The position numbers and the translations under genes are program-made. Shown piece by piece: positions 30,759-40,372 of a stretch of DNA of 64,000 nucleotides; position 1 is the first letter of the stretch; the number at the start of each line of letters is the position of its first letter. The DNA is from Gammaproteobacteria bacterium (GTDB lineage: Bacteria; Pseudomonadota; Gammaproteobacteria; Burkholderiales; Burkholderiaceae_B): assembly GCA_030832095.1 (NCBI GenBank), contig JAURJT010000022.1, forward strand, positions 62,001 to 126,000, read 5' to 3'. The notes beneath the pieces were generated by a model, which saw only the letters and a program-made list of their open reading frames with translations, ran no database searches and had not been told where the DNA came from.

Positions 30759-31301
30759 ATGTCACAACAGCCGCCCGCCTACACCCCTGACACGCTACCA
30801 GATGCTGAAACGCTTTATGCAACCCTGCTCGTGGCAGTCAGGCAAATCGTCCAGTCTTTGCCGATTCAGCAGGTGCATCTGGTCGGCATACACTCTGGCG
30901 GCGCCTGGCTTGCCGCACGCTTGCATCGCGACTTAAAGTTGGTGCAGCCCTACGGCACGCTAGACATCAGTTTTTATCGTGATGATTTTGACAAAATAGG
31001 CTTGCATAGCCAGGTGTTGCCGTCTGATATCTCTTTTCCGGTCACCGACAAGCATTTAATTTTGATTGATGATGTGCTTTACACCGGGCGCACCATTCGA
31101 GCGGCCATGCACGAACTGTTTGACTATGGTCGCCCGGCCTCGATTCGCCTAGCCGTATTGGTTGATCGTGGTGGGCGCGAACTTCCGATTGCAGCAGTCG
31201 CGGTCGGTGGTGTGGTGGCTCCTGCCCCTGCGGGCACGCTGGTGCTGTCGCAAACCGAAGACGGGACGTTAGTGTTGACGACCGAACCCAAGGAGAACTG
31301 A
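30759..31301 (+). CDS. pyrR: PyrR-type uracil phosphoribosyltransferase / pyr regulator
   Basis: A 180-residue type I phosphoribosyltransferase. The PRPP loop is [18 protein letters not shown], and the PyrR pattern is completed by the [18 protein letters not shown] and [14 protein letters not shown] segments. In Bacillus PyrR binds pyr mRNA and controls attenuation; in Gram-negatives its role is less clear, and it may act mainly as an uracil salvage enzyme. It lies directly before pyrB (1-base overlap, TGATG). I did not find a convincing anti-terminator pair upstream, so regulation by attenuation is not supported here. Confidence 0.92.
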   Translation: MSQQPPAYTPDTLPDAETLYATLLVAVRQIVQSLPIQQVHLVGIHSGGAWLAARLHRDLKLVQPYGTLDISFYRDDFDKIGLHSQVLPSDISFPVTDKHLILIDDVLYTGRTIRAAMHELFDYGRPASIRLAVLVDRGGRELPIAAVAVGGVVAPAPAGTLVLSQTEDGTLVLTTEPKEN

Positions 31302-32254
31302 TGCGTAATCCACAACTCAATCGCCATGGCGAACTGACGCATCTGTTGACGACTGAAGGTTTGCCGCGCGCAATATTGACGCATATTTTGAATACAGCGC
31401 AAACCTTTGTGCCGCTGGCCGAGCGCGACGTGAAAAAAGTCCCCCTGCTGCGCGGCAAAAGTGTATTCAATTTGTTTTTTGAAAATTCAACGCGCACTCG
31501 TACCACCTTTGAAATTGCTGCTCAGAGGTTATCAGCGGATGTCTTTAATCTAAATATCAATGTGTCGTCTGCGGCCAAGGGCGAGACTTTACTGGATACC
31601 ATCGCTAACTTAACGGCCATGCAGGCCGACCTGTTCGTGGTGCGTCACGAAGCCAGTGGCGCGCCCTACTTGATCGCGCAACATGTGGCGCCCCATGTGC
31701 ATGTGATCAATGCCGGAGACGGGCGCCATGCTCATCCGACACAAGCCTTGCTGGATATGTACACGATTCGTCATTTCAAAAAAGACTTTTCAAACTTGAC
31801 TGTTGCTGTGGTGGGCGATGTGTTGCACTCGCGCGTGGCGCGTTCGAATATTCATGCCCTCACCACACTTGGGGTGGCCGAGGTGCGGGCCATTGCGCCT
31901 TTGACCTTGCTGCCAAGTGGTTTAGATCAGATGGGCGTGCGTGTCTTTACAGACATGCGCGAAGGCTTAAAAGACGTTGACGTGATCATCACACTGCGAC
32001 TGCAAAATGAGCGTATGCGTGGTGCATTGTTGCCTTCGTCACACGAATACTTCAAGCATTATGGCTTGACCGAAGAAAAACTTGCGTTGGCTAAGTCCGA
32101 TTGCATCGTGATGCATCCGGGCCCAATGAATCGTGGTATAGAAATTGATTCGGCGGTGGCCGATGGCAAGCAGTCTGTCATCTTGAATCAGGTGACGTTC
32201 GGCATCGCAGTACGTATGGCGGTGATGAGTATTGTTGCAGGAGCCTCAGCATGA
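31301..32254 (+). CDS. pyrB: Aspartate carbamoyltransferase catalytic subunit
   Basis: PyrB makes carbamoyl-aspartate, the committed step of pyrimidine synthesis. The 317-residue enzyme has the carbamoyl-phosphate motif [12 protein letters not shown] (residues 60–71), the [11 protein letters not shown] segment and the aspartate-binding [12 protein letters not shown]. No regulatory pyrI gene follows; instead pyrB overlaps by four bases with a pyrC' gene that lacks metal ligands. That pair corresponds to the class A ATCase of pseudomonads and other bacteria, a dodecamer in which an inactive dihydroorotase-like subunit is structural. Its N-terminus, [20 protein letters not shown], fits the extended form of that class. 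Confidence 0.95.
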   Translation: MRNPQLNRHGELTHLLTTEGLPRAILTHILNTAQTFVPLAERDVKKVPLLRGKSVFNLFFENSTRTRTTFEIAAQRLSADVFNLNINVSSAAKGETLLDTIANLTAMQADLFVVRHEASGAPYLIAQHVAPHVHVINAGDGRHAHPTQALLDMYTIRHFKKDFSNLTVAVVGDVLHSRVARSNIHALTTLGVAEVRAIAPLTLLPSGLDQMGVRVFTDMREGLKDVDVIITLRLQNERMRGALLPSSHEYFKHYGLTEEKLALAKSDCIVMHPGPMNRGIEIDSAVADGKQSVILNQVTFGIAVRMAVMSIVAGASA

Positions 32255-33549
32255 AGCTACAGATCAAAAATGGTCGGGTGATTGATCCTGCGAACGGTGT
32301 GGACCGCGTAGCCGATGTATTTGTGAGCGATGGGGTCATCGCAGCGCTTGGCGCGGCGCCGGTGGGTTTCAAGGCCGATCGCGTCATCGATGCCACCGAT
32401 AAGTTAGTGTTGCCTGGCTTGGTGGATTTGGCGGCACGCCTGCGCGAACCGGGGTTTGAATACCGTGGCACGCTCGAGTCTGAAATGCGTGCAGCCTTGG
32501 CCGGCGGCATCACCAGTTTGGTCTTGCCGCCCGATACCGATCCAACACTTGATGAACCTGGTTTGGTCGAAATGCTCAAGCATCGTGCGCGACAACTCGA
32601 TCAGGTCAATTTATATCCGCTGGGGGCCATGACGGTTGGGCTCAAGGGTGAGGTCATCACCGAGATGGCTGAACTCACCGAAGCTGGTTGCGTGGCGTTT
32701 TCGCAAGCAGATACGCCGATTGTGGATACCAATGTTTTATTGCGCGCGATGCAGTACGCGCGCACCTTTGACTTTATGCTGTGGCTGCGCGCGCAAGATC
32801 CCTGGTTGTCGGGTTCTGGTGTTGCGGCCAGCGGCGCCTACGCCTCGCGACTTGGTTTGCCTGGCATCCCAGTGCAGGCTGAAACCGTTGCCTTAAACAC
32901 GCTCTTTGATTTGCAGCGCACTTGCGGTGTGCGTTTACACATTTGCCGAGTTTCGTCGGCAGCGGGCATTGAGCTCGTGCGGGCCGCCAAGCGTGAAGGC
33001 TTGCCCGTTACGTGTGATGTGTCGGCAAACCACCTTCATTTAACCGATGTTGATATTGGTTATTACGACAGTAATTTTCGTCTGGATCCGCCCTTGCGAG
33101 GCCAGCGTGATCGCGACGCAATTCGTGCTGCGTTAGCAGATGGCACGATCGATGTCGTGTGTTCAGACCATACGCCGGTTGATGATGATGGCAAGATGTT
33201 GCCTTTTGCCGAAGCCGAGCCTGGTGCCACGGGGCTTGAGCTTTTGCTTTCATTGACGCTGAAATGGGCAACCGAGGCCAAGGTTGCCTTGCCTGAGGCA
33301 CTGGCGCGCGTAACAAGCGGCCCAGGTCGCGTGCTTGCGGGCGCCTCTGTTCAAGCTACCCTAGCGGGTCAAATCGGCGTAGGTGCGCCCGCTGACCTGT
33401 GCGTGGTCGATCCCAAGGCGTTTTGGCAAGTCAACCGAGAGTCCTTCTTGAGTCAAAGTCAGCACACCCCATTTTTAGGGATGGAGCTGCCCGGTCGTGT
33501 TTGCCTAACGATGGTGCGTGGTCAGGTCGCCTGGGAGCTTGCTGGTTGA
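32251..33549 (+). CDS. pyrX: Inactive dihydroorotase-like subunit of ATCase (PyrC'/PyrX)
   Basis: A 432-residue amidohydrolase-fold protein. In active dihydroorotases a DxHxHxREPG motif binds zinc; here the sequence is [10 protein letters not shown], so both histidines are replaced (A61 and R63). The later ANHLHLTD and [11 protein letters not shown] segments remain recognisable. This substitution matches the PyrC' protein of Pseudomonas, which has no activity but is required for assembly of ATCase. The ATG overlaps the pyrB stop by four bases, as expected for stoichiometric subunits. A separate active dihydroorotase must exist elsewhere in the genome; none is in the window. Confidence 0.9.
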   Translation: MKLQIKNGRVIDPANGVDRVADVFVSDGVIAALGAAPVGFKADRVIDATDKLVLPGLVDLAARLREPGFEYRGTLESEMRAALAGGITSLVLPPDTDPTLDEPGLVEMLKHRARQLDQVNLYPLGAMTVGLKGEVITEMAELTEAGCVAFSQADTPIVDTNVLLRAMQYARTFDFMLWLRAQDPWLSGSGVAASGAYASRLGLPGIPVQAETVALNTLFDLQRTCGVRLHICRVSSAAGIELVRAAKREGLPVTCDVSANHLHLTDVDIGYYDSNFRLDPPLRGQRDRDAIRAALADGTIDVVCSDHTPVDDDGKMLPFAEAEPGATGLELLLSLTLKWATEAKVALPEALARVTSGPGRVLAGASVQATLAGQIGVGAPADLCVVDPKAFWQVNRESFLSQSQHTPFLGMELPGRVCLTMVRGQVAWELAG

Positions 33550-34292
33550 AGGTCTTGCGGTTCACGTTGCGCCTGGTGCTCGTGACATGTTGGATTCTTT
33601 GCGGCCTTTTGATCATCGCATTGACATACCCTTGGATTGGTTTGTCTGGGCGCCTTTGGGCAAAAAAATATTGGTCAAAAATACTGCTCGGATTGTGCGG
33701 CGTGCGCGTCATCCAGCGGGGCGACCCTGTTTTGCACGGAGGTGTGCTGTGGGTGGCGAATCACATCTCTTGGCTCGATATTTTCTTCTTGAACGGTGTG
33801 CGAGCTACAGCTTTCATCGCAAAAAGCGAAATTAGGCGTTGGCCCTTACTCGGTTGGCTCGTTGCCGGTGCCGGCACAATTTTTATTGAACGCGCCTCGC
33901 GCCATGCCGTGCACAAAGTCGGCATCGCGATGCAGGCACACTTTGCACGCGAGCAGGCTGTGGGTTTGTTTCCTGAGGGAACGACGTCACCCGGCTTTGA
34001 TTTGTTGCCGTTTTATGCCAACCTGTTTGAACCTGCACGCAAAGCGGCTGTGCAAATTCAACCGGTGGCGTTACTGTATTTTCATCAGGGGCGGCGCAGC
34101 GATGTCGCCGCGTTTGTGGGCGAGCAGACCTTGCTCGATAGTGTGTGGTGCGTCCTAAGTGCCAGCGGTCTATCCGTCGAAATCCATTTTTTACCGATCA
34201 TCCTCAAGGCGGGGGCTGAGAGCCCACCGCCACGCGCCGAGCTTGGTCGCTTGGCTCGTCATACGATTGGTGAGGTTGTCCGTTGTGCTTAG
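33546..34292 (+). CDS. PlsC-type 1-acyl-glycerol-3-phosphate acyltransferase, TTG start
   Basis: A 248-residue membrane-bound acyltransferase. Catalytic HX4D motif: NHISWLDIF at residues 72–80. Second motif: LFPEGTTSPG at about 141–150, which binds the glycerol phosphate. One N-terminal membrane helix (residues 6–30) is present. The family makes phosphatidic acid from lysophosphatidate, but homologues also acylate other lipids such as ornithine lipids, so specificity is open. The start is the TTG at 33546 overlapping the TGA of the pyrC' gene (TTGA); upstream in-frame codons lie inside pyrC' and have no family match. It converges with the next gene, the stops overlapping by four bases. Confidence 0.9.
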   Translation: MKVLRFTLRLVLVTCWILCGLLIIALTYPWIGLSGRLWAKKYWSKILLGLCGVRVIQRGDPVLHGGVLWVANHISWLDIFFLNGVRATAFIAKSEIRRWPLLGWLVAGAGTIFIERASRHAVHKVGIAMQAHFAREQAVGLFPEGTTSPGFDLLPFYANLFEPARKAAVQIQPVALLYFHQGRRSDVAAFVGEQTLLDSVWCVLSASGLSVEIHFLPIILKAGAESPPPRAELGRLARHTIGEVVRCA

Positions 34293-35323
34293 CAGCCTTG
34301 GCACCTTGGGTGCGCACGCAAACGCGGATATACCCCCAGTGCGTTGCTTGAAAAGATCTTTTGTTTTTGCGTGAGGTCTGCCGACGGCGAGGCGTCGATG
34401 TAGCGCTTGGTATCATCAAAATAAAAACTGGTGAGTGGATCAATGCCTTGCACTGCACCGACGGTTTCAGAGGCAAATAAAACGTTCTTGGTCGGGATCA
34501 CTTTTAATAAAAGATCAATACCAGGTTGGTGATACACGCAGGTATCAAAGAACACGTTGTTTAAAACCTTTTGCTCAAGCGGTGGCAGGCCCATGTCTTG
34601 CGCAAGGCCGCGATAACGACCCCAGTGGTAAGGCGCTGCGCCACCGCCATGCGGGATAATGAATTTAAGTGTCGGGAAATCTTTAAAAATATCCGACGTC
34701 ATGAATTGTACAAACGCGGTGGTGTCACCATTGATGTAATGCGCAGCCACCGCATTGAAATGTGGATTGCATGAGCCGCTGACGTGAATCATCGCAGGTA
34801 TATCAAGCGCCACCATTTTCTCGTAGAGCGGATACCACCATTTTTGATCCCAAAGCGGCGGGTCGCCCCAGTGTCCGCCCGTGGGATCGGGGTTGATATT
34901 GGCGCCGATAAAACCATACTCGTTGATGCAGCGGTCAAGCTCTTCAAACACACGGGCGCCAGGCGCAACGCCAGGTGCCTGAGGCAACTGGCAGACCCCA
35001 ACAAAGTTATCGGGATACATCTTACAGACGCGATCAATGAGCGCGTTGTTGTAGCGTGCCCAAACGACATTGGTATCTTCGTTGCCGCGGTGGTGATCCA
35101 TCGCCACTGCTTTGGGTGAAAAGATCGTCAGATCAATGCCCCGCTCGCGCATGATGCGCAGCTGATTGTTATCAATGCCGTTGCGAATTTCAGCGTCGGA
35201 GACGGCTGGGGGTGGGGTAGTGGGTGCTTTGCCGGTTCGGTCAAATTCGGCGATCTGATCGGCACGAAACTTAGCAACTTGAGGTGGCGCTGTCGTGAAA
35301 TGGCCGTGAACATCAATAATCAT
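34289..35323 (-). CDS. LigJ-like 4-oxalomesaconate hydratase (amidohydrolase family)
   Basis: A 344-residue ACMSD-type amidohydrolase. The metal motif is MIIDVHGHFTTAP; other matches to LigJ-type hydratases are IFSPKAVAMDHH, IPHGGGAAPYHWGRYRGLA, FDTCVYHQPGIDLL and FASETVGAVQGIDPL. LigJ adds water to 4-oxalomesaconate in the protocatechuate 4,5-cleavage (or gallate) route. No other lig or gal genes are in the window, so a related hydration or decarboxylation of another unsaturated dicarboxylate remains possible. The start is ATG 35323, where the family begins; an upstream start would add 38 residues with no match. It is divergent from an alpha/beta hydrolase that could act in the same pathway. 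Confidence 0.82.
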   Translation of the reverse strand: MIIDVHGHFTTAPPQVAKFRADQIAEFDRTGKAPTTPPPAVSDAEIRNGIDNNQLRIMRERGIDLTIFSPKAVAMDHHRGNEDTNVVWARYNNALIDRVCKMYPDNFVGVCQLPQAPGVAPGARVFEELDRCINEYGFIGANINPDPTGGHWGDPPLWDQKWWYPLYEKMVALDIPAMIHVSGSCNPHFNAVAAHYINGDTTAFVQFMTSDIFKDFPTLKFIIPHGGGAAPYHWGRYRGLAQDMGLPPLEQKVLNNVFFDTCVYHQPGIDLLLKVIPTKNVLFASETVGAVQGIDPLTSFYFDDTKRYIDASPSADLTQKQKIFSSNALGVYPRLRAHPRCQGC

Positions 35324-35640
35324 AGGGTGGTGTATCTCAAGAAAATTTTTGTAACCCTGAGCAAGGCTCAAGGAGTCAGTCTGCGTTGAAAGTATTGCGC
35401 TTAGCTTGAAAAAGCCAGTCTTAACAGCCAAGTTCAATGCGATCGATACCGACCTATGTCATCTTGACTTCGTAGTTTTTCATCTATGAGGCCTTTGTTA
35501 TATTCTAAGTCGAACAGGGAGGCAACAGGTTTTGTATTGGCGTTTGCGGCTCAGCCGCAAGCCTTCTTCTGACAAAATCGCTTGGCGATACCCCGTGCCT
35601 TGGGCTAAAACCGTAGCATATTGATCAAAGAGATAAAGAC
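35324..35640. promoter_or_regulatory. 317-bp divergent intergenic region between two catabolic-type genes
   Basis: No gene is seen. AT-rich sequence around 35464–35505 includes TTGACT (35464–35469) and TATATT (35499–35504), but their spacing (29 bases) is too wide for one sigma-70 promoter. Further right is a stem-loop region at 35533–35577, listed separately. The region must contain the promoters of both the LigJ-like and the alpha/beta hydrolase gene. No regulator gene adjoins. Confidence 0.4.
35533..35577 (+). other. Two-tier stem-loop upstream of the alpha/beta hydrolase
   Basis: An inner perfect 7-bp stem, TTGCGGC (35544–35550) with GCCGCAA (35554–35560), closes a 3-base loop. An outer pair, TTTTGT with ACAAAA, encloses it. 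It ends about 65 bases before the ATG at 35641. A structured leader or an operator is possible; the sequence does not match a riboswitch I know. Confidence 0.4.
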
Positions 35641-36492
35641 ATGGCGCAATGGAACGACCCCAACACTCAAGCTTGGATTGAGCAGCACGAACAGCGCGCG
35701 GTGCGTCATTCAGTGGACGTGGGAGATCACCAAGTGAGCTGGCGGCAGTATGGTGAAGCCTCGGGTGAGCCCTTGTTATTGATTCATGGTGGTCATGGCA
35801 GTTGGATGCATTGGGCGCGTAATATTGACGTACTTGCCGAAAAGTTTTCGTTGTTTGTCGTGGATTTGCCTGGCTACGGCGACTCGAGTGATCCGTTGTT
35901 CGGCGAGTTCGGTGATTTGTTGACGGTGACTGAGCAAAGCATCACACAACTGCTCGGCGCAAACACGCCGTTTCAGCTATCGGGTTTTTCGTTTGGTGGT
36001 TTAGTTTCAGCCAATCTAGCGGCCCGCGGCATGCCAGTCAAAAGTTTAGCGATACTCGGGCCTGGTGGTCATGGTGGCCCACGACGCGAACGCGGCAAAC
36101 TGGTGAACTGGAAGCGCGCTGTAGGCGACGAAGAGCTGCGCGAGGCCATGCGTTTTAATTTATGGGCGCATATGTTGTACGCCGACGAAGCGATTGATCC
36201 GTTTGCACTCGACATTCACACCTATTCGTGTGTGCAAACCCGATTTCGTAGTCGCGGGATTTCAGGGCGTGATTTACTTGGCCCCGCGCTTGACGATTAC
36301 AGCGGTCAGACACTCATTGTCTGGGGCGCTCATGACATTACCTGCGACCCAGAATATTTGATGACAAACATGATTGAGCCACACGCCAATCGCAAGGGAA
36401 TCATCTTGCCTGAGATCGGTCACTGGGTGCAATACGAGGCGCCTGAGCAAACCAACGCTATCCTGCTTGATTGGTTTGGTCAAAATTGCTAA
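35641..36492 (+). CDS. Alpha/beta hydrolase, C–C-bond hydrolase/epoxide-hydrolase-like
   Basis: A 283-residue cytoplasmic alpha/beta hydrolase. The oxyanion strand is [14 protein letters not shown], the nucleophile elbow is [13 protein letters not shown] (serine), the acid is probably in [11 protein letters not shown], and the histidine in [14 protein letters not shown]. The order and the GHWxxYE-P ending resemble meta-cleavage-product hydrolases, but no ring-cleavage dioxygenase is nearby, so the substrate is open. It is divergent from the LigJ-like hydratase, 317 bp apart, which suggests joint control. The stop overlaps the apaH stop by four bases. Confidence 0.85.
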   Translation: MAQWNDPNTQAWIEQHEQRAVRHSVDVGDHQVSWRQYGEASGEPLLLIHGGHGSWMHWARNIDVLAEKFSLFVVDLPGYGDSSDPLFGEFGDLLTVTEQSITQLLGANTPFQLSGFSFGGLVSANLAARGMPVKSLAILGPGGHGGPRRERGKLVNWKRAVGDEELREAMRFNLWAHMLYADEAIDPFALDIHTYSCVQTRFRSRGISGRDLLGPALDDYSGQTLIVWGAHDITCDPEYLMTNMIEPHANRKGIILPEIGHWVQYEAPEQTNAILLDWFGQNC

Positions 36493-37325
36493 TTGCCGCT
36501 AGGCGCAAGACTTTGTGGACAAGCGACCTGAATCGTGCGGCGATCTTGCAGGCGCACTGCGGTGAGTTCTCCGCCCCACACGCAGCCAGTATCTAGGCAG
36601 ATAGCGTTGTCGCGTAGCAATAGCTTTAACGTTGACCAATGGCCAAACACCATGGTGACGTCTTTCGTGGCACGGTCTTTAATATCAAACCAAGGCATTA
36701 GGTCGCCTTGAGTGAGTTCGGGAGCCGTTTTGAGCGACAAGGCCATGTGCCCTTTGCTTGTGCACATACGCAGCCGAGTCAGCGCGTTGATAATCACTCG
36801 TAGCCGTTTACCGCCGGTGTGACCCTCTTTCCAGTGATCGGGTTCGTTACCGTACATTTTTTCAAGGCTTTTGCGCCAATTTGGGCTGCGCAGCGCTTGT
36901 TCGACTTCGTTGGCGAGCGAGAGTGTTTTGTGTACATCCCACTTTGGCAGTACTCCGGCGTGTACCAACAAGTGACCAAGTTCGAAGTGTGCCATCGGCC
37001 GCCAACGCAGCCAGTTAATCAGGTCTTCACTGTCGGGCGCCTCGAGTATCTCGAGCAGCGTGTCGTTTTTGCCGAGGCGTCGCACCCCCGCTGCAATCGC
37101 AAGTAAGTGAAGATCGTGATTGCCTAAGATCGCAACGCTGCGTTCTTCGAGTGCCATCAAACGCCGTAGCGTTGCCAAAGACTGCGAGCCGCGATTAACC
37201 AGATCGCCGGCAAACCAAAAACGCGCCAGAGGCTCTTGTGCGATTTCAGGGTGTGCCAGTAGTTCGTCAAGAGAAGAACAGCAGCCTTGAATATCGCCAA
37301 CCATCCAGATGCTACGCATACTCAT
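36489..37325 (-). CDS. apaH: Diadenosine tetraphosphatase, symmetrical
   Basis: ApaH splits Ap4A into two ADP and removes Np4 caps from RNA. The 278-residue metallophosphatase has the standard motifs [58 protein letters not shown] and VFGHWSTL, and [17 protein letters not shown] near the end. The start is ATG 37325, which overlaps the lptG stop (ATGA), so the two are coupled. It ends convergently with the alpha/beta hydrolase. It is last in the minus-strand series RNase II-like–TonB-like–aroE–lptG–apaH. Confidence 0.95.
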   Translation of the reverse strand: MSMRSIWMVGDIQGCCSSLDELLAHPEIAQEPLARFWFAGDLVNRGSQSLATLRRLMALEERSVAILGNHDLHLLAIAAGVRRLGKNDTLLEILEAPDSEDLINWLRWRPMAHFELGHLLVHAGVLPKWDVHKTLSLANEVEQALRSPNWRKSLEKMYGNEPDHWKEGHTGGKRLRVIINALTRLRMCTSKGHMALSLKTAPELTQGDLMPWFDIKDRATKDVTMVFGHWSTLKLLLRDNAICLDTGCVWGGELTAVRLQDRRTIQVACPQSLAPSGN

Positions 37326-38500
37326 GCCGTTGATCTTCTGCCTAACCAGACCCCAAAGGTCTTGTTGATGATTGCGTTGCGGTGCTCCATCGCCATAATC
37401 GCTGTCAGCGCTAGCACCGTTGCGCCAATGTTGGGTAGAAGCGCAGTGACAACCGGGGGCCATTTATAGAGCAACCCAACGTTTAGCGCGAGTTGGTTGA
37501 TCATAAAAAAGCCGGTGCCGAGCAAGATTCCAAGAAAGACTTTCGCACCCACACCGCCTCGGCGTGTTTGCATAAAGCCAATCGGGGCCGCAATGGTTAA
37601 CATCACAACAAGTGTGAACGGGTAGGCAAGTTTGCGCCAGACGGCCACGACCTGACGATCAGACTGCAATTGATTGCTGTCAAGATATTGGATGTAATCA
37701 TGCAGGGCTCTGAGGGTCATACGTTCAGGCGTCAGAATCCGCGCGACCAGGCGTTCGGCAGTCAGGCTCGTCTCAACTTTGCGGTTAGCGAATTTTTCTT
37801 TGACAACAACCGGCTTGTCAGACACTTTGGCGTCTGCCAATACATCTTTGGTTTCGGGTGCGATTCGTGTTTCGAGCACATTTTGCATAATCAGCTGTCC
37901 GTCAGCAAAGCGCGCGGATTCGGCGGTGGATGTCAAGGATAGCGCTGTGCCGTCAGGAAATTCGTAGATTCGTAAATCGGCAGCGTTACCCGAAGCGAGC
38001 AGGCGGCCAATATTAATGATGCGCGTACCACCCCCTTGCATGGGCTCTTTGAACCAATAACCGCTTGCAAGACGCCCACCTTCGACGCGACCACGCATGA
38101 GCAGATTCGCCTCGCTGCTTTTGATTTCGGCAATGGGGGTAATGATTTCTGAGAGCACGGTTGCACCCAAGACGATCGGGATTGAAATCAGCCAAAGCAT
38201 TTTGAGCAAACCCATGCCACTCACGCCAGAGACGCGCAAAATCACGAGTTCGTTGCGTTGTGCCAAGCCTGCAAGTGCCAGAATGGCCCCAATCAGCAAA
38301 CCGATGGGTAAAAGGTCGTAGAGCCGCGTTGGTACCGAAAGCGCCTGAAGATAAAACAAGGCAGTCAGCGGAAACTTGGCGCTCACGCTGTCGAGTTCGT
38401 CGACTAACGTGAAAAACATGAACAAGCCGAGCAGGGCGAGCAGCACCACGGCAGTGGAGCGATAAATTTCGCGGGCGAGGTAACGACGAGCTGTACGCAT
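37322..38500 (-). CDS. lptG: LPS export ABC permease LptG
   Basis: A 392-residue member of the LptF/LptG (YjgP/YjgQ) family, six membrane helices with a large periplasmic jellyroll between TM3 and TM4. Markers are [20 protein letters not shown] at the start, the [26 protein letters not shown] segment that includes the coupling helix for LptB, and [19 protein letters not shown] after the periplasmic domain. LptG pairs with LptF to pull LPS from the inner membrane. In most proteobacteria lptF lies immediately upstream, but here aroE takes that position and no lptF is in the window. The choice of G over F rests on overall pattern and on apaH downstream, so some doubt remains. Confidence 0.85.
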   Translation of the reverse strand: MRTARRYLAREIYRSTAVVLLALLGLFMFFTLVDELDSVSAKFPLTALFYLQALSVPTRLYDLLPIGLLIGAILALAGLAQRNELVILRVSGVSGMGLLKMLWLISIPIVLGATVLSEIITPIAEIKSSEANLLMRGRVEGGRLASGYWFKEPMQGGGTRIINIGRLLASGNAADLRIYEFPDGTALSLTSTAESARFADGQLIMQNVLETRIAPETKDVLADAKVSDKPVVVKEKFANRKVETSLTAERLVARILTPERMTLRALHDYIQYLDSNQLQSDRQVVAVWRKLAYPFTLVVMLTIAAPIGFMQTRRGGVGAKVFLGILLGTGFFMINQLALNVGLLYKWPPVVTALLPNIGATVLALTAIMAMEHRNAIINKTFGVWLGRRSTA

Positions 38501-38568
38501 AGGATTAGTTTAAACCCCAACGAAGCTCGGCAAGCTTCAAACAGTGCATTTTATTTTCGCCGATGAAC

Positions 38569-39465
38569 TTAGGGATGCTTTGTGCGCGAGGCATCAAGCT
38601 CTGCGCGAATCATCCGCAGCACAGAGCCTGTTTCTGGCCGCACGCCATGCCACAAATAAAAACTTTCAGCGGCTTGCCCGACTAACATGCCGAGCCCATC
38701 GTGCGCCTGTTGAGCGCCGTCGGCTTGTGCTTGACGCATAAAGGCAGTGGGTTCGGCGGCATACATCAGGTCGTACGCGCAGCCGCCCGAGGCGTAAAGG
38801 CCCGAGGGCACTTCAGGTGCTGCGTCACTCAGGCTGCTTGCGCTGGCGTTGAGTACCAAATCCCAACCTTGTGTGTGGGCGGCTTCTGTCAGACCGCCTG
38901 CTGACAGACTGTTGGCTCTAGGCAGATGCTCACGTGGCCAGGCGGCAGTCAGAGCGTGCGCTCGTTCGGGGGTGCGATTGACGATGTGCAGGTGCGCACA
39001 GCCAGCGTCGAGCAATGGGCCAATCACCCCACGCGCTGCGCCGCCAGCACCAATCATTAATATGCGTGCGTCCTTCAGCGGGAGTGCAAGGCGCTGCAAA
39101 TCCATGACCAGACCAATGCCATCGGTGTTGCAACCGTGCAGGGAGCCGTTTTGCAGCCACAGCGTGTTGACTGCTTGGGCTAACGTGGCCCGAACACTTA
39201 AATGCTCTCGGGCGATTTGCCACGCTTCAAGCTTGAAAGGCACGGTGACGTTTAAACCTTTGCCACCCTCTGCAAAAAAGCGTGTGACTGTGGGCACAAA
39301 CTGATCGAGCTCGGCGTGCAGACGGTTGTATTGCACGGGTAGCTTTGTTTGCAGCGCAAATTGCTGGTGAATCGCGGGCGAGCGGCTATGTGAGACGGGG
39401 TTGCCAATGACGGCGCACAGTATCGCTTGGGCAGAGGTTTGGCTTGCTAGAGTGGTGATGGTCAT
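38569..39465 (-). CDS. aroE: Shikimate dehydrogenase
   Basis: AroE reduces 3-dehydroshikimate with NADPH in aromatic amino-acid synthesis. The 298-residue enzyme has the shikimate-binding AVIGNPVSHSRSPAIHQQFA, the catalytic lysine in GLNVTVPFKLEAWQIA, GCNTDGIGLVMDL, and the nucleotide-binding loop ILMIGAGGAARGVIGPLLD followed by HIVNRTPERA. The N-terminus is about 12 residues longer than usual. The start overlaps the stop of the upstream TonB-like gene by four bases. aroQ, another enzyme of the pathway, lies 5 kb away on the other strand. Confidence 0.95.
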   Translation of the reverse strand: MTITTLASQTSAQAILCAVIGNPVSHSRSPAIHQQFALQTKLPVQYNRLHAELDQFVPTVTRFFAEGGKGLNVTVPFKLEAWQIAREHLSVRATLAQAVNTLWLQNGSLHGCNTDGIGLVMDLQRLALPLKDARILMIGAGGAARGVIGPLLDAGCAHLHIVNRTPERAHALTAAWPREHLPRANSLSAGGLTEAAHTQGWDLVLNASASSLSDAAPEVPSGLYASGGCAYDLMYAAEPTAFMRQAQADGAQQAHDGLGMLVGQAAESFYLWHGVRPETGSVLRMIRAELDASRTKHP

Positions 39466-40364
39466 GGTGAGCGTGCCTGTAGAGTTCCGTCGACAAAGTG
39501 CCAGGTTCGAGTGAGTACGATTTGATCAACCTGCAATGCCATCTCGCGAGGAAACGGTGTAAAGGGCGAGGCCAGTTGGGCGATTCGCGTGACGGCTTGA
39601 TTGAGCAAGGCTTTATCCGAGGGACGATCAATGCTGATATCGATAAGCACGCCATCTGAACGGATGGTCAGGCTGGCCTGCACTGACCCATAGGTTTTGC
39701 CCTCAGTGCCTGTTGGGTATTGTTGTGTACCAATTTCTTCGATTCGCTGCCGCCACAGGTTGACGTATTCAGCAAAGCGGGCCTGCTGTGCCGAAGGAGC
39801 GTCAAATATTTTACGCGGGCGTTGGTTGTAGCGTTGCACTTGCTCTGACAAGGCTGTCAGAGAACTATTCAGTAGAACTTGTTCTTGATTACGTTCGTCT
39901 TGCCCGGGTTGTTGAGAGTCTTTCAAAAACTGTTCGGCAGGTCGATTATCTTGGACAAGCTGTTGAGATTTCAGCTGAGTGAGTAGCTGTTGTTGTTCGG
40001 CTTCTAGCTGCAGGCGTTGTTTGATGAGGCGCTCTAAGACAACCGCTTCGGGCGCTTGGTCGAGGTAGGGAAGGTTGTTTGAGGCTACGCCGCTGGTCGC
40101 TTGACCTCCGCCGTCAACGTTGACCTGCGCCAGCACTTGGGCTTTGACAGGGGAGCTGTCGGTACCCGCGTTCATCATCACGATCTCAAGCTCTGAGACC
40201 GGTGGGCGCACCGGTACTACGACTTGCCGTTGCCAGCCCAGCAGGGCCGCATGACAAAGGAGTGATAGCAAAATCGCCCAACGCAAAAAACGTGTCGAGG
40301 TGACATCCGGTTCAAGTGGTTCAACCGGCAAGCTTGCATCACGCGAAGTCGTTAAAGTGTTCAA
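39462..40364 (-). CDS. TonB-family protein (energy transducer-like)
   Basis: A 300-residue protein with one N-terminal membrane anchor (residues 27–45, AILLSLLCHAALLGW), a long Q/E-rich, probably coiled-coil periplasmic stretch (110–190) and a C-terminal TonB-type beta domain (YGSVQASLTIRSDGVLIDIS followed by ASPFTPFPREM). The anchor has the SLLCHAALL form typical of TonB and the position of its histidine. The usual proline-rich spacer is missing and no exbB/exbD genes adjoin, so it may be a TonB-like protein with a non-transport role. It sits between the RNase II-like gene (8 bp) and aroE (4-bp overlap), a setting I recall from other Burkholderiales. Confidence 0.8.
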   Translation of the reverse strand: MNTLTTSRDASLPVEPLEPDVTSTRFLRWAILLSLLCHAALLGWQRQVVVPVRPPVSELEIVMMNAGTDSSPVKAQVLAQVNVDGGGQATSGVASNNLPYLDQAPEAVVLERLIKQRLQLEAEQQQLLTQLKSQQLVQDNRPAEQFLKDSQQPGQDERNQEQVLLNSSLTALSEQVQRYNQRPRKIFDAPSAQQARFAEYVNLWRQRIEEIGTQQYPTGTEGKTYGSVQASLTIRSDGVLIDISIDRPSDKALLNQAVTRIAQLASPFTPFPREMALQVDQIVLTRTWHFVDGTLQARSP

Positions 40365-40372
40365 CGCAAGTA

